Shown here: piece by piece, positions 20,886-29,452 of the stretch
How the letters are laid out: each line of letters starts with the position of its first letter
Numbering within the stretch: position 1 is the stretch's first letter
Source: Methylobacterium sp. WL1
Lineage (GTDB): Bacteria > Pseudomonadota > Alphaproteobacteria > Rhizobiales > Beijerinckiaceae
Length of the DNA: 64,000 bases
Reading direction: 5' to 3'
Assembly: GCF_008000895.1 (NCBI RefSeq)
Contig: NZ_CP042823.1
Coordinates: 5,292,501-5,356,500, forward strand
Made by a program: the position numbers and the translations under genes
The notes under the pieces: generated by a model
What the model was told of the DNA's origin: nothing
Databases searched by the model: none
What the model saw: the letters and a program-made list of their open reading frames with translations, nothing else

Positions 20886-21314
20886 ATGAACGCCCCGATC
20901 CTCACCCTCGAAGAAACCAACACTTTCCTCGACCGCGAATTCCCGCAGATGCAGGCGGGCGGGCGCGCCTTCCATCTCGAGGCGGTGGGGCCGCTCACGG
21001 CGCGGATGCGGATGGAGGGGCAGGAACGCTTCCTGCGGCCGGGGGGCACGGTGTCGGGGCCGGCCATGATGGCGCTGGCCGATTACGCGCTCTACGCGGC
21101 GATCCTCGCCAATATCGGCCCGGTCGCCCTGGCGGTGACCACGAGCCTGACCTTCAACTTCCTGCGCAAGCCCGCCCCGGGAGACCTCGTGGCCGAATGC
21201 CGCCTGCTCAAGCTCGGGCGGCGGCTGGCGGTGGGCGAGGTCGGGATCACCGCGCCCGGCAGCGACGCCCTCGTCTGCCACGCCACCGGGACCTACGCGA
21301 TCCCGCCGCGCTAG
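20886..21314 (+). CDS. PaaI family hotdog-fold thioesterase
   Basis: 142-residue hotdog-fold protein, likely hydrolysing an acyl-CoA thioester. The motif RPGGTVSGPAMMALADYALY matches the PaaI-type helix with the catalytic acid (D of ALADYA) and preceding glycines. An ATG five codons earlier (20871) is possible; AAGCAGG before 20886 favours the shorter form. A solitary gene flanked by repeats on both sides; substrate unknown. Confidence 0.86.
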   Translation: MNAPILTLEETNTFLDREFPQMQAGGRAFHLEAVGPLTARMRMEGQERFLRPGGTVSGPAMMALADYALYAAILANIGPVALAVTTSLTFNFLRKPAPGDLVAECRLLKLGRRLAVGEVGITAPGSDALVCHATGTYAIPPR

Positions 21315-21402
21315 AGCATGATGACGCTGTCTTGGCAGGGCAGTCGGCGGAGCGGACTCAAACGTCGGTCCGGTCCTGATCAACGCCCGTCCAACTCTCA
21401 CC

Positions 21403-21514
21403 CCTCATCCTGAGGTGGCGACGCGCAGCGGCGCCCTCGAAGGAGCCCTCCAGTCTGCTCGCGATCCCTGGAGGGCTCCTTCGAGGCTCGCTTCGCTCAC
21501 ACCTCAGGATGAGG
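21403..21514. repeat. Dispersed palindromic repeat, CCTCATCCTGAGG family, complete
   Basis: Termini CCTCATCCTGAGG and CCTCAGGATGAGG are exact inverted copies, with inner arms GAAGGAGCCCTCCAG / CTGGAGGGCTCCTTC forming a 15-bp perfect stem. It lies between convergent genes (thioesterase and ribE) and could terminate both. Confidence 0.85.
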
Positions 21515-21577
21515 GCGGTGGGCTGGATGAGCGTCGATCAAGATCAAGCCGGACCCTGTCATGTACCGTGCCCGCGG

Positions 21578-22204
21578 TTAGGCCCCCGGCTGCGCCTCGG
21601 TGAGCCGGGCGGCGTAGCGGGCGATCAGGTCGACCTCCAGGTTCAGCTTGTCGCCGGCGCGCCGCTCCCCCCAGGTGGTGACCTGGAGGGTGTGGGGGAT
21701 CAGCAGCACCGAGAAGACGTCGCCGTCCACGCTGTTCACCGTGAGCGAGGTGCCGTCGAGGCAGACCGAGCCCTTCTCGGCGATGAAGCGCGACAGGCCC
21801 GCCGGGGCGCGCAGGGTGAAGCGGTCGCTCGGTCCCCAGGCGCCGGCCGTGACGCTCTCCCGCTCCAGGATTTCGGCGACGCCGTCGACATGGCCGGTGA
21901 CCAGGTGGCCACCGAGCTCGTCGCCGATCTTGAGGGAGCGTTCCAGGTTGATGCGCGCCCCCGCCGTCCAGCGGCCGACCGTGGTGCGGGCCAGGGTCTC
22001 GGCGGCGGCATCCACCGCGAAGACGCAGCCGCCCGCATCCGGCTCCACCGAGACCGCCGTCAGGCACGGGCCCGAGCACGCGATCGAGGCGCCGAGCGCG
22101 ATGGTGGACGGGTTGTAGGAGGCGCGGATCGCGATCCGGCGCAGGTCGCCTTCGCCCGCGATCGAGACGATGGTGCCGACGTCGCTGACGAGACCGGTGA
22201 ACAT
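21578..22204 (-). CDS. ribE: Riboflavin synthase, alpha chain
   Basis: Catalyses dismutation of two 6,7-dimethyl-8-ribityllumazine molecules to riboflavin. The 208-residue product has the two tandem lumazine-binding domains: the first starts MFTGLVSDVGTI, the second near LGGHLVTGHVDGVA. CSGPCLTAV in the first repeat and CLDGTSLTVN in the second are the matching substrate-pocket segments. Last gene of the nrdR-ribD-ribE run, four bases after ribD. Confidence 0.95.
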   Translation of the reverse strand: MFTGLVSDVGTIVSIAGEGDLRRIAIRASYNPSTIALGASIACSGPCLTAVSVEPDAGGCVFAVDAAAETLARTTVGRWTAGARINLERSLKIGDELGGHLVTGHVDGVAEILERESVTAGAWGPSDRFTLRAPAGLSRFIAEKGSVCLDGTSLTVNSVDGDVFSVLLIPHTLQVTTWGERRAGDKLNLEVDLIARYAARLTEAQPGA

Positions 22205-22208
22205 TGTT

Positions 22209-23313
22209 TTACGACATCCTCTCGTAGGTGGCGGCCTCGTCGGGGCCGAGCTGCAGCCGCTCGGCCAGCGTGAATCTCTCGCTCGCCAAAGCGTCGCTCA
22301 GATCCGGGCCGAGCGCCTTCAGGCCGCCCGCCGGGCCGAGTTCGTCCGGTCCCGTGACCAGCGTGCAGGCCTCGATCAGATCGGCCCGCGCCAGGGCATC
22401 GGCAAGGCGTGGGCCGCCCTCGCTGCACAGGCGCGTCAAACCGCGCTCCCCGAGATGCGCCAGCGCGGTCGGCAACTCGACGCGGCCCGTGACATCCGCG
22501 GGCAGGATGGCGATCTCGACGCCCAGTGCCTCCAGGGCCCGGCGGGCATGGGCGGGGGCCGAGCGGGTGGTGAGGACCAGCGTGGCGGTGTCCCGGGCGG
22601 TCCGGGCCAGCACGCTGGCGGGCGAGAGCATCAGGTGCGAATCGATCACGATCCGCAGGGGCGAGCGGGTGCCCAGGCCCGGCAGCCGCACCGTGAGGGA
22701 CGGGTCGTCCGCCCGGGCGGTGCCGATGCCGATCAGGATCGCGTCGGCATGCGCCCGCCAGAGATGCACCGCGCCGTCGGCCACCGGGCCGGTGATCCGC
22801 AGCCGCTCCGGGCCGGCGCCCGCGCAGAAGCCGTCGCGGGTGCGGGCGAGCTTCAGGTGCACCGCCGGCCGGCCGCGGGTCACCCGGGTGATGTGGCCGA
22901 TATGGTCGCGGGCCGCGAGATCCCGCATCAGCCCGGTCTCGACCGCGACGCCGGCAGCCCGCAGCCGCGCGTGGCCGCGCCCGGCCACCCGGGCATCCGG
23001 ATCCTCGACGGCGCTGACCACCCGGGCGATCCCGGCGGCCAGGATCGCGTCGGTGCAGGGCGGCGTGCGGCCGTGATGGGAGCACGGCTCCAGGGTGACG
23101 TAGAGGGTCGCGCCCGGGCGGCGGCGCCGGCCTCGGCGAGCGCCAGGGCTCGCCGTGCGGCCGGCCGCCGGGCGCGGTCGCCCTGGTGCCGAGGATCCGG
23201 CCGGTGCCGGGCTCGACCACGACGGCGCCCACCGACGGGTTCGGCCAGGTGGTGCCGAGCCCGCGCCGGCCGAGCGCCAGGGCGAGGCGCATGAAGGTCG
23301 CGTCGTCGCTCAT
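22209..23313 (-). pseudogene. ribD: Bifunctional riboflavin deaminase/reductase RibD, two frameshifts
   Basis: Diaminohydroxyphosphoribosyl-aminopyrimidine deaminase (N-terminal) plus uracil reductase (C-terminal), steps two and three of riboflavin synthesis. The N-terminus [25 protein letters not shown] lies in one frame. LALAEAGAAAR follows in a second, and ATLYVTLEPCSHHGRTPPC with the zinc ligands through to the C-terminus in a third. One missing base near 23146-23148 (C4 read as C3 on the coding strand) and one at 23113-23115 (G4 read as G3) restore a single 360-odd-residue protein. ATG overlaps the nrdR stop (ATGA). Loss would cause riboflavin auxotrophy, so sequence error is the likely cause. 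Confidence 0.88.
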
Positions 23314-23849
23314 GGCCGGGCGGTCCGGCGGCGGGGCGGTGAATCGGGCTCTTCGGGGTCCTCCGGGGCGGGATCCGGCCCGGCGCCCACGGTGAGCAGG
23401 CCGTCGCCCAGGGTCCCGAGCAGGTCCTCGAAATCCTTGGCCTCGCGAAAATTCTTGTAGACCGAGGCGAAGCGCACGTAGGCGACGTCGTCGAGACCTT
23501 TGAGCCCCGCCATCACCAGTTCGCCGATCGCCTCAGAGGTGACCTCCGGCTCGCCGGCGCTCTCGAGCTGCCGGGTGATGCCGCTGACCAGCCGCTCGAT
23601 CCGGTCGGGCACGACCGCGCGCTTGCGCAGGGCCACGTCGATCGAGCGCTGGAGCTTGTCCCGGTCGAACGGCACGCGCTTGCCCGAGCGCTTGAGCACC
23701 ACGACCTCGCGCAGCTGCACCCGCTCGAAGGTGGTGAAGCGGCCGGCGCAATCCGGGCAGACCCGGCGGCGCCGGATCGCGGCGCCGTCCTCGGAGGGCC
23801 GCGAATCCTTCACCTGCGTCTCGGAGCCGCCGCAATAGGGACACCGCAT
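23310..23849 (-). CDS. nrdR: Transcriptional repressor NrdR
   Basis: ATP/dATP-sensing repressor of ribonucleotide reductase genes. 179 residues: a zinc ribbon with C3, C6, C31 and C34 (MRCPYC..VCPDC), then an ATP-cone at about 48-140 ([19 protein letters not shown] onward). The C-terminal tail beyond 150 is proline- and acid-rich and longer than usual. In this order nrdR regularly sits between glyA and ribD, as here. It overlaps the start of ribD by four bases. Confidence 0.96.
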   Translation of the reverse strand: MRCPYCGGSETQVKDSRPSEDGAAIRRRRVCPDCAGRFTTFERVQLREVVVLKRSGKRVPFDRDKLQRSIDVALRKRAVVPDRIERLVSGITRQLESAGEPEVTSEAIGELVMAGLKGLDDVAYVRFASVYKNFREAKDFEDLLGTLGDGLLTVGAGPDPAPEDPEEPDSPPRRRTARP

Positions 23850-23869
23850 GGGATCTGCACTCGACGCAT

Positions 23870-23908
23870 GGAAACGGCCGCGGACCGGTCGGGTCCGCGG
23901 CCGTTTCC
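23870..23908 (-). terminator. Strong 17-bp perfect stem-loop after glyA
   Basis: Arms at 23870-23886 and 23892-23908 are perfect inverted copies (outer GGAAACGGCC, inner GCGGACC) with a 5-base loop. It follows the glyA stop by about 45 bases and precedes nrdR. There is no T-tract on the minus strand, so termination may be partial or Rho-aided, allowing some readthrough to nrdR. Confidence 0.65.
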
Positions 23909-23951
23909 TAGACTACACGCGGACGGGCCGGAAGGCCGCCGCGCACCGGCC

Positions 23952-25256
23952 TCAGCCGTAGATCGGGAACCGGTCGGTCAGGGCGTGGACGCGGCTCTTC
24001 ACCGAGGCCTCGACCTCCGGATCGCCGGCCTCGCCCTTGGCCACCATGCCGTCCAGCACCTCGACGATGAAGCCGCCGATCTGCTTGAACTCGGCGACGC
24101 CGAAGCCGCGCGAGGTGCCGGCCGGGGTGCCGAGCCGGATGCCCGACGTGATCGTCGGCTTCTGGGTGTCGAACGGCACGCCGTTCTTGTTGCAGGTGAT
24201 GTCGGCCCGCGACAGGGCGGCCTCGGCCGCCTTGCCGGTGAGGCCCTTCCGCTGCAGGTCCACCAGCATCAGGTGGTTGTCGGTGCCGCCCGAGGTGATG
24301 TCGTAGCCCCCCGACATCAGGGTGTCGGCGAGCGCCTTGGCGTTCTCCACCACCTGGCGGGCGTAGATCTTGAACTCGGGCCGGAGCGCCTCACCGAAGG
24401 CCACCGCCTTGCCGGCGATGACGTGCATCAGCGGGCCGCCCTGGAGACCGGGGAAGATCGCCGAGTTGAACTTCTTGGCGAGCGCCTCGTCGTTCGTGAG
24501 GATCATGCCGCCGCGGGGGCCGCGCAGCGTCTTGTGCGTGGTGGTGGTGACCACGTGGGCGTGCGGGAACGGCGACGGATGCACGCCGGCCGCGATCAGG
24601 CCGGCGAAGTGGGCCGCGTCGACCATGAAGTAGGCGCCGACGGAATCGGCGATCTCGCGGAACTTGGCGAAGTCCCAGTGGCGCGGGTAGCCCGAGCCGC
24701 CGGCGATGATCACCTTCGGCTTGTGCTCCTCGGCGAGGGCGGCGACCTGCTCCATGTCGATGCGCTGGTCATCGCGGCGCACCGTGTAGGAGACCGGCTT
24801 GAACCACTTGCCCGAGACGTTGGGCGGGGCGCCGTGGGTGAGGTGGCCGCCGGCCGCGAGGTCGAGGCCCAGGAAGGTGTCGCCGGGCTGCATCAGGGCC
24901 AGGAACACGCCCTGGTTGGCCTGCGAGCCGGAATTCGGCTGCACGTTGGCGAAGCCGCAATCGAACAGGCGCTTGGCGCGATCGATGGCGAGGTTCTCGG
25001 CGATGTCCACGAACTGGCAGCCGCCGTAGTAGCGCCGGCCCGGATAGCCTTCCGCGTACTTGTTGGTCAGCACCGAGCCCTGCGCTTCCAGCACGGCGCG
25101 GGAGACGATGTTCTCCGAGGCGATCAGCTCGATCTCGTGCTGCTGGCGTCCGAGTTCCTTCGACACCGCATCGGCGATCTCGGGATCTGCCTCGGTCAGC
25201 GGGGCCGCGAAGAAGCTGTTCGAGAAGTGCTTGTCGGCGGCGGTACCGGCGCTCAT
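23952..25256 (-). CDS. glyA: Serine hydroxymethyltransferase
   Basis: PLP enzyme interconverting serine and glycine with tetrahydrofolate; in serine-cycle methylotrophs it is also an entry point of C1 assimilation. 434 residues, complete. The PLP lysine is K242 in [24 protein letters not shown] at 43-52 and [13 protein letters not shown] at 67-79 are family landmarks. A strong hairpin follows its stop. The upstream gap shows no riboswitch that could be recognised. Confidence 0.97.
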   Translation of the reverse strand: MSAGTAADKHFSNSFFAAPLTEADPEIADAVSKELGRQQHEIELIASENIVSRAVLEAQGSVLTNKYAEGYPGRRYYGGCQFVDIAENLAIDRAKRLFDCGFANVQPNSGSQANQGVFLALMQPGDTFLGLDLAAGGHLTHGAPPNVSGKWFKPVSYTVRRDDQRIDMEQVAALAEEHKPKVIIAGGSGYPRHWDFAKFREIADSVGAYFMVDAAHFAGLIAAGVHPSPFPHAHVVTTTTHKTLRGPRGGMILTNDEALAKKFNSAIFPGLQGGPLMHVIAGKAVAFGEALRPEFKIYARQVVENAKALADTLMSGGYDITSGGTDNHLMLVDLQRKGLTGKAAEAALSRADITCNKNGVPFDTQKPTITSGIRLGTPAGTSRGFGVAEFKQIGGFIVEVLDGMVAKGEAGDPEVEASVKSRVHALTDRFPIYG

Positions 25257-25479
25257 GGTCTGCCTCTGTTCTGGAAGGGGCGGTGCCCGGCCTTTCGTCG
25301 GCGTGCACGGGCGGGCATTCGTGCGGGATTCCTACACGGGCCGGCCCGTGCCGCCAAGCACAGGCATTTTGGATCGGCGCAAAGAATAATTTGCCGCAGG
25401 TGAGATGCTTCGCGCAGGTGGGATGTTTGGCGCTGTCGGCCCGCAGTGGGCGCGCGATCCTAGAAGTGCCCAGAATCGC

Positions 25480-25509
25480 TTGAAATCAGGAAAATAATCA
25501 TGGAATAAA
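25480..25509 (+). promoter_or_regulatory. Possible promoter of the nuclease/immunity-like pair
   Basis: TTGAAA at 25480-25485 and AATAAA at 25504-25509 are 18 bases apart in the only AT-rich stretch before the pair (positions about 25485-25520). The -10 matches consensus at four of six bases. Weak evidence, but the AT-rich block is unlike the surrounding sequence. Confidence 0.3.
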
Positions 25510-25524
25510 ACAAGAACGAACGTG

Positions 25525-26175
25525 ATGGGCAGCAGCGCCATGCGAAATCATGACCAGGATCCGACCTTAGCGTATGCCATCGCAGAACTTCGTCTCAGTC
25601 TGGCTTTCATTGCCCTTCGCCTTCTAGACATCAAAGCCGGATTCAGACCCGATCAGCCGCGCGACTGCAATGGCCGATGGTGCGGAGGGAACGGCTCGCT
25701 GACCGTCGTTCGAAGGGACCGAACGGGCGATGCTCGGATCGACGCTAAGACGGATGAGCTTCTCGATGTTCTCAAGGACGTCGTCGAGAGCACGGAGCCT
25801 GGAGAGGGGTTTTTATACGGTCTTCAGATCCATGCGAAGCTGGCAGCGCGGCTGCGTGAATTGGATCTTCCCGGTATTGGCCGGGACGGTGTCGAGCAGA
25901 GTTTCGTCGCCGGTGACGTCGTTCGGCACGGTTTTTCAGGAAGCATACGCACGGATGTGCTTCTCCGGGATGGTCGAACCAGCGCCGCGCCAATCAGGGC
26001 AATCTGGGACATCAAGACCGGTGAAGAAGGACTATCGCCAAATCGCGTTCGCGCATTGAGAACGGGTGCGGGCGTCGACGAAAGCATTCCGGTTATCGAG
26101 ATTCATCTTCTTCGGGGTATTTCAGTGAAAAGCCATTTCTCGGTTGCTGTTCGGGTCGGAGTTGGTGACGCATGA
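25525..26175 (+). CDS. Predicted PD-(D/E)XK-type nuclease, possible orphan toxin
   Basis: 216 residues, no family named with certainty. The N-terminal 37 residues form a hydrophobic helix; then FRPDQPRDCNGRWCGG (40-55) resembles the PDQPR..GRW linker that precedes C-terminal domains in rhizobial phage and polymorphic-toxin proteins. Residues 95-200 look like a restriction-endonuclease-fold domain: E124 in GVEQSF, D144 in SIRTDVLL, and D162-x-K164 in AIWDIKTG are spaced as in PD-(D/E)XK nucleases. The stop overlaps the ATG of the next gene (ATGA). GC content is well below neighbours. GTG at 25522 is an alternative start. Confidence 0.6.
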   Translation: MGSSAMRNHDQDPTLAYAIAELRLSLAFIALRLLDIKAGFRPDQPRDCNGRWCGGNGSLTVVRRDRTGDARIDAKTDELLDVLKDVVESTEPGEGFLYGLQIHAKLAARLRELDLPGIGRDGVEQSFVAGDVVRHGFSGSIRTDVLLRDGRTSAAPIRAIWDIKTGEEGLSPNRVRALRTGAGVDESIPVIEIHLLRGISVKSHFSVAVRVGVGDA

Positions 26176-26618
26176 GTATGGAAGCGTATGCGCTATGCCC
26201 GCGACCGCTCACCAGCAGATCGGAGTGGCAGGCTGCCATTGACGCGCTTGGCTTTGATCTGCGGCTGGGCTCAGAAAAGATCCCCCCTGCTTCGTCGGGA
26301 CATCTGCCGGCGATGCGGAAAGGTCGGGAGACGGGCTTCGAATGCTCAGTCATCCCGTTGTCGGATCTGACCGAAACCTATGCAGAGATTGATTTCGGTG
26401 GCTCTTGGCCTTGCGTGTATGCCTTCAGCTTCGGTGCCATCTCAGAATCGATCGGTGCACTGATTGCGATCGCGGCCTGCGTGAAGCTGGTCGGAGGGCT
26501 CGCCTTCTATCCGCAGGAGGGCCGATTGCTGACCGCCGATCAGGCGGTCGAGTACGCGCGCGACACGGTGCCCGCCGCCGAGGATCTGGAGAAGCGGCTT
26601 AACGGGGGAGCAGGATGA
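26172..26618 (+). CDS. Small protein coupled to the nuclease gene, possible immunity protein
   Basis: 148 residues, acidic overall, no signal peptide. Its ATG lies in the ATGA overlap with the nuclease gene, which forces coupled translation. It has SRSEWQAAIDALGFDLRL (16-33) and DFGGSWPCVYAFSFG, the kind of compact alpha/beta profile seen in polymorphic-toxin immunity proteins, and one hydrophobic helix (ALIAIAACVKLVGGLAF). The role is inferred from gene pairing, not from a recognised family. GC content matches the nuclease gene rather than the flanks. Confidence 0.55.
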   Translation: MSMEAYALCPRPLTSRSEWQAAIDALGFDLRLGSEKIPPASSGHLPAMRKGRETGFECSVIPLSDLTETYAEIDFGGSWPCVYAFSFGAISESIGALIAIAACVKLVGGLAFYPQEGRLLTADQAVEYARDTVPAAEDLEKRLNGGAG

Positions 26619-26711
26619 TCCAGCACAGAACCGTGCCCTGACGGAGACCTGTTCTCGAGCGCGTCGCCTGACCGGCCGTGCCTTGGATGGGATTCCCGAA
26701 ACGTATTCCTC

Positions 26712-27029
26712 TCAGCCCTGCGCTGAAAGATTCGTCTCCACCAGCACGGTCTCGGTCTCGAACGCGGCGGCATGCCACGTCCCAGCGGGGAAATGGAACA
26801 CGCTGCCGGCGGCGAACGGCGTGCGGCCCTGCTCGGTCTCGAGGAATCCGGAGCCGGAGATCACCTGCACGAACTGCTCGTGATCGTGGCTGTGGCGCCC
26901 CGCCGAGACGCCCGCGGGCACCACGACCCGCACGAGGCTCGCCCCGGCACCCGGGATCGTGCGCTTGGCGACGCCGTTGGCGGCGACGGTCTCTGCGCGG
27001 GAGTCCCAGGCGGTCAGGTGGTCGGTCAT
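26712..27029 (-). CDS. Cupin-domain protein
   Basis: 105-residue single-domain cupin. Metal-binding motif 1 is RHSHDHEQFVQVISGSG (two histidines plus glutamate positions) and motif 2 is FHFPAGTWHAA. The start at 27029 is supported by AAGGAG seven bases before the ATG; a longer frame upstream lacks a ribosome-binding site. Small cupins of this type are often dioxygenase-like or sugar-binding regulators; the substrate here is unknown. Confidence 0.86.
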   Translation of the reverse strand: MTDHLTAWDSRAETVAANGVAKRTIPGAGASLVRVVVPAGVSAGRHSHDHEQFVQVISGSGFLETEQGRTPFAAGSVFHFPAGTWHAAAFETETVLVETNLSAQG

Positions 27030-27104
27030 CGGGGCATCTCCTTCGCCGCGGGAGATGCGTCCCGGCCGCACCGGGTCAACCGGCGCCGTATCGCCGACCG
27101 CGCG

Positions 27105-27851
27105 TCAACCGGTCCCGCCCTCGGGGCCGCGGCCGCGCCGGGGCTTCGGCGGGCTCGGCTCGGGCTTCGGCGGGGCCGGAGCCGCGGGTTGTCCCGACGA
27201 CGGCCAGAAGGTCTCGAACAGCTCCTGCATCGCCCGGATGTTGTTGCCCTGCACCTCGGCGCCGGTGCGCATCATCTGCTCGATCATCGCGGAGCCCGCC
27301 TCGCCGGCCTTTTCCCCGGCCGACTTGGGGGCGGGCTTCGGCGGCGGGGCCGGGGCCACGGTGGCGCCGGGCATGAACGCCTTTGGCCATCTCGCCCAGG
27401 CCGGGCCGAACAGGGAACGGCACGGGGGCGGGGGCGCAACCGGCCGGGCCTGCGCGGGCTCGGCCTGCGGCGGGTTGAGCATGACGTGGACGATGCTCGT
27501 CACCACGGCGCCGGCCATCATCGGCAGCATCTGGCGCAGCACCTGGGCGCCGACGCCGCTGGTGGCGGAGGCTTGGCGCAGCACCGCCTGCATCAGCGGG
27601 GCCGAGCCGAACATCTGGGTGAGGGCTTCGAGGCCCTGGGGCGCGGCGGCGCGGGCGGCCTCGGGCATCCCGAACATCCGGGCGAAGCTGCTCGGGTCGA
27701 GGCCGGCGCCGCGCTGGAGCCCGAGGGTCAGGGCCGGCATCAAGGCCTCGAAGGCGCGGGCGGTCTGCTCGGGGCTCAGGCCGAATTGCTGGGCCATCGC
27801 CTGGATCCCGGCCTCGCCCTGGGCCTGGAACATCTCGAGCGGGTTGAACAT
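27105..27851 (-). CDS. DUF937 domain-containing protein
   Basis: 248 residues. The N-terminal half (about 1-125) is the helical DUF937 domain with LEMFQAQGEAGIQAMAQQFG-like opening (given as QAMAQQFGLSPEQT) and repeated PALT and GLEALTQMFG helices. A proline-rich linker and a helical tail (EQMMRTGAEVQGNNIRAMQE) follow. Residues near 143-158 read CRSLFGPAWARW. Shifting frame between a missing base at 27422-27423 and an extra one at 27382-27384 gives VPFPVRPGLGEMAKAF, which fits better, so a compensated indel pair is likely. Function unknown. Confidence 0.75.
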   Translation of the reverse strand: MFNPLEMFQAQGEAGIQAMAQQFGLSPEQTARAFEALMPALTLGLQRGAGLDPSSFARMFGMPEAARAAAPQGLEALTQMFGSAPLMQAVLRQASATSGVGAQVLRQMLPMMAGAVVTSIVHVMLNPPQAEPAQARPVAPPPPCRSLFGPAWARWPKAFMPGATVAPAPPPKPAPKSAGEKAGEAGSAMIEQMMRTGAEVQGNNIRAMQELFETFWPSSGQPAAPAPPKPEPSPPKPRRGRGPEGGTG

Positions 27852-29452
27852 GACGCCTCGTCCCCGTCCCGGTCGAACCGGCCGGGACGGGGCATGGTGA
27901 CCGGTTGCGCGGCGAAATACCAGTTCCCGCGAGAGGAACTTGTGCTCAGATCGGCCCGCCCCGGACGATCGGGCGGTATTGCGTGCCGGACCGGGCGCCC
28001 CGGGCTCAGCTCACCGGCCCGGGATGGGGTGGCCGGCCGGCAGCGGCGGGCGTTCTGCGCCGGCTGCGGCTGCGGCTGCGGCTGCGGCAAGCGCCCGCCC
28101 CGCGCCTCCAGCCGGTCGACGGTGCGGCGGGCGAGCAGGATGCCGAGGATGCCGAAGACCAGCGAGCCGAGGCCCATCCCGGCGACCACCCCGCGCGGGC
28201 CGTAGAGCGCGGCGCCGAGCATCGCGGGCGGCACGGTGCCCAGCGTCGCCCGGCCCCAGTTCAGCAGGGTCGAGCGGACCGGGAAGCCGAGGTTGTTGAA
28301 CGCGGCGTTGCCGAGGAACAGCATCCCGTTGAAGAACCAGATCGCCCCGCCGGCGAGGCAGAAGAAGCCGAACAGGTCGCGCGCCACGCCCTGCAGCCCG
28401 AACAGGGACGCCAGGGGCTCGCGGGCGAGCGCCAGCAGCAACCAGACCACGGCCACGTAGACCAGCGTCACCCGGACCGCCTCGCGCAGCACCCCGCGCA
28501 TCCGGTCGAACCGGCCCGCGCCCCAGTTCTGCGCCAGGATCGGCCCGATCGCCCCCGACAGGGCGAACAGGCCCCCGAAGGCCACCGGGGTCAGCCGGTC
28601 GATCACGGCGGCGGCCGCCACCGCGTCTGCCCCGTAGCCGGCAAAGAGCCGGGCCAGGAAGGCGCTCGCCACCGAGGGCGCGAGGTTGGTCAGCACCGCC
28701 GGCCCGGCGACCGCCGCCAGCACGGGCGCATCGGCGACCATGTCGGCCACCCGCGGCAGGCCGAGCAGATGGTGCCGCATGACCCCGCGCAGGCCCACCG
28801 CCACGAAGGTCGCCCGCGCCACGCAGACCGTGATCGCCGCGCCCTCGACGCCGAGGCCGGCGCCGAAGATCAGCAGCGGATCGAGCGCCGCGGTGACGAT
28901 GGCGCCCGCCAGCGTCACCAGCATGGCCTGCCGGGCCGCGCCGACCGCCCGGAGCAGGCCGGTGAACAGCATGCCGGCGGCGAGCAGCAGGTTCGACGGG
29001 AGCGTGATGGCCAGGAACAGCCCCGCCACCCGCAGCGCCTCGCCGCGCGCGCCGATCAGGCTCAGCAGCGGGTCCGACAGGGCGAAGATCAGCGCCGCGA
29101 TGACGGCCGCGGCCAGGCTCCCCAACCCCAGCGCCGAGCTCGACAGGCGCCGTGCCGCCGCCCGGTCGCCCGCGCCCACCGCCTTGCCCACCAGCGCGCC
29201 GGCGGCGATCATCAGGCCGATATTCACCGCGGTGGCAAAGAACTGCACGATCGCCGCGAAGCCGATCGCCGCGGTGAGGTTCGGGTCGCCGAGCTTCGAG
29301 ACGTAGAACAGCGACAGCAGGTCGACCACGAAGATTGCCATCAGCCCCACGGAGCCGGTGGCGGCCATCACGACCACGTGCCGGAGGATCGAGCCGCTGA
29401 CGAACCGGCCCGCCGGGGCCGGGGGCAGGCCGTCAGGCATCGGGACGCTCAC
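27776..29452 (-). CDS. MATE family multidrug/efflux transporter
   Basis: Twelve-segment MATE exporter, cation-coupled, in the cytoplasmic membrane. Family landmarks: AIGFAAIVQFFATAVNIGLM in the N-half and GLFALSGAIGPILAQNWGAG opening the second half (each quoted in part). The transporter ends near residue 458 (ILLARRTVDRLEARGG). After the hexanucleotide repeat at 28061-28089 the frame continues about 90 residues of unlikely sequence and overlaps the DUF937 start by 76 bases. A one-base shift in that repeat would give a stop at 28011, so the true C-terminus is probably there. GTG start overlaps the Kef stop (GTGA). Confidence 0.87.
   Translation of the reverse strand: MSVPMPDGLPPAPAGRFVSGSILRHVVVMAATGSVGLMAIFVVDLLSLFYVSKLGDPNLTAAIGFAAIVQFFATAVNIGLMIAAGALVGKAVGAGDRAAARRLSSSALGLGSLAAAVIAALIFALSDPLLSLIGARGEALRVAGLFLAITLPSNLLLAAGMLFTGLLRAVGAARQAMLVTLAGAIVTAALDPLLIFGAGLGVEGAAITVCVARATFVAVGLRGVMRHHLLGLPRVADMVADAPVLAAVAGPAVLTNLAPSVASAFLARLFAGYGADAVAAAAVIDRLTPVAFGGLFALSGAIGPILAQNWGAGRFDRMRGVLREAVRVTLVYVAVVWLLLALAREPLASLFGLQGVARDLFGFFCLAGGAIWFFNGMLFLGNAAFNNLGFPVRSTLLNWGRATLGTVPPAMLGAALYGPRGVVAGMGLGSLVFGILGILLARRTVDRLEARGGRLPQPQPQPQPAQNARRCRPATPSRAGELSPGRPVRHAIPPDRPGRADLSTSSSRGNWYFAAQPVTMPRPGRFDRDGDEASCSTRSRCSRPRARPGSRRWPSNSA
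28061..28089. repeat. Tandem hexanucleotide CGGCTG repeat
   Basis: About four and a half units of CGGCTG in the 3' part of the MATE gene, encoding PQPQPQPQP on the minus strand. Such repeats are prone to slippage, biological or technical, and the reading frame downstream looks wrong. Confidence 0.7.

Noticed and set aside
25257..25340. Glycine or other riboswitch in the glyA leader
   Set aside because: No conserved riboswitch core recognised; only ordinary GC-rich leader.
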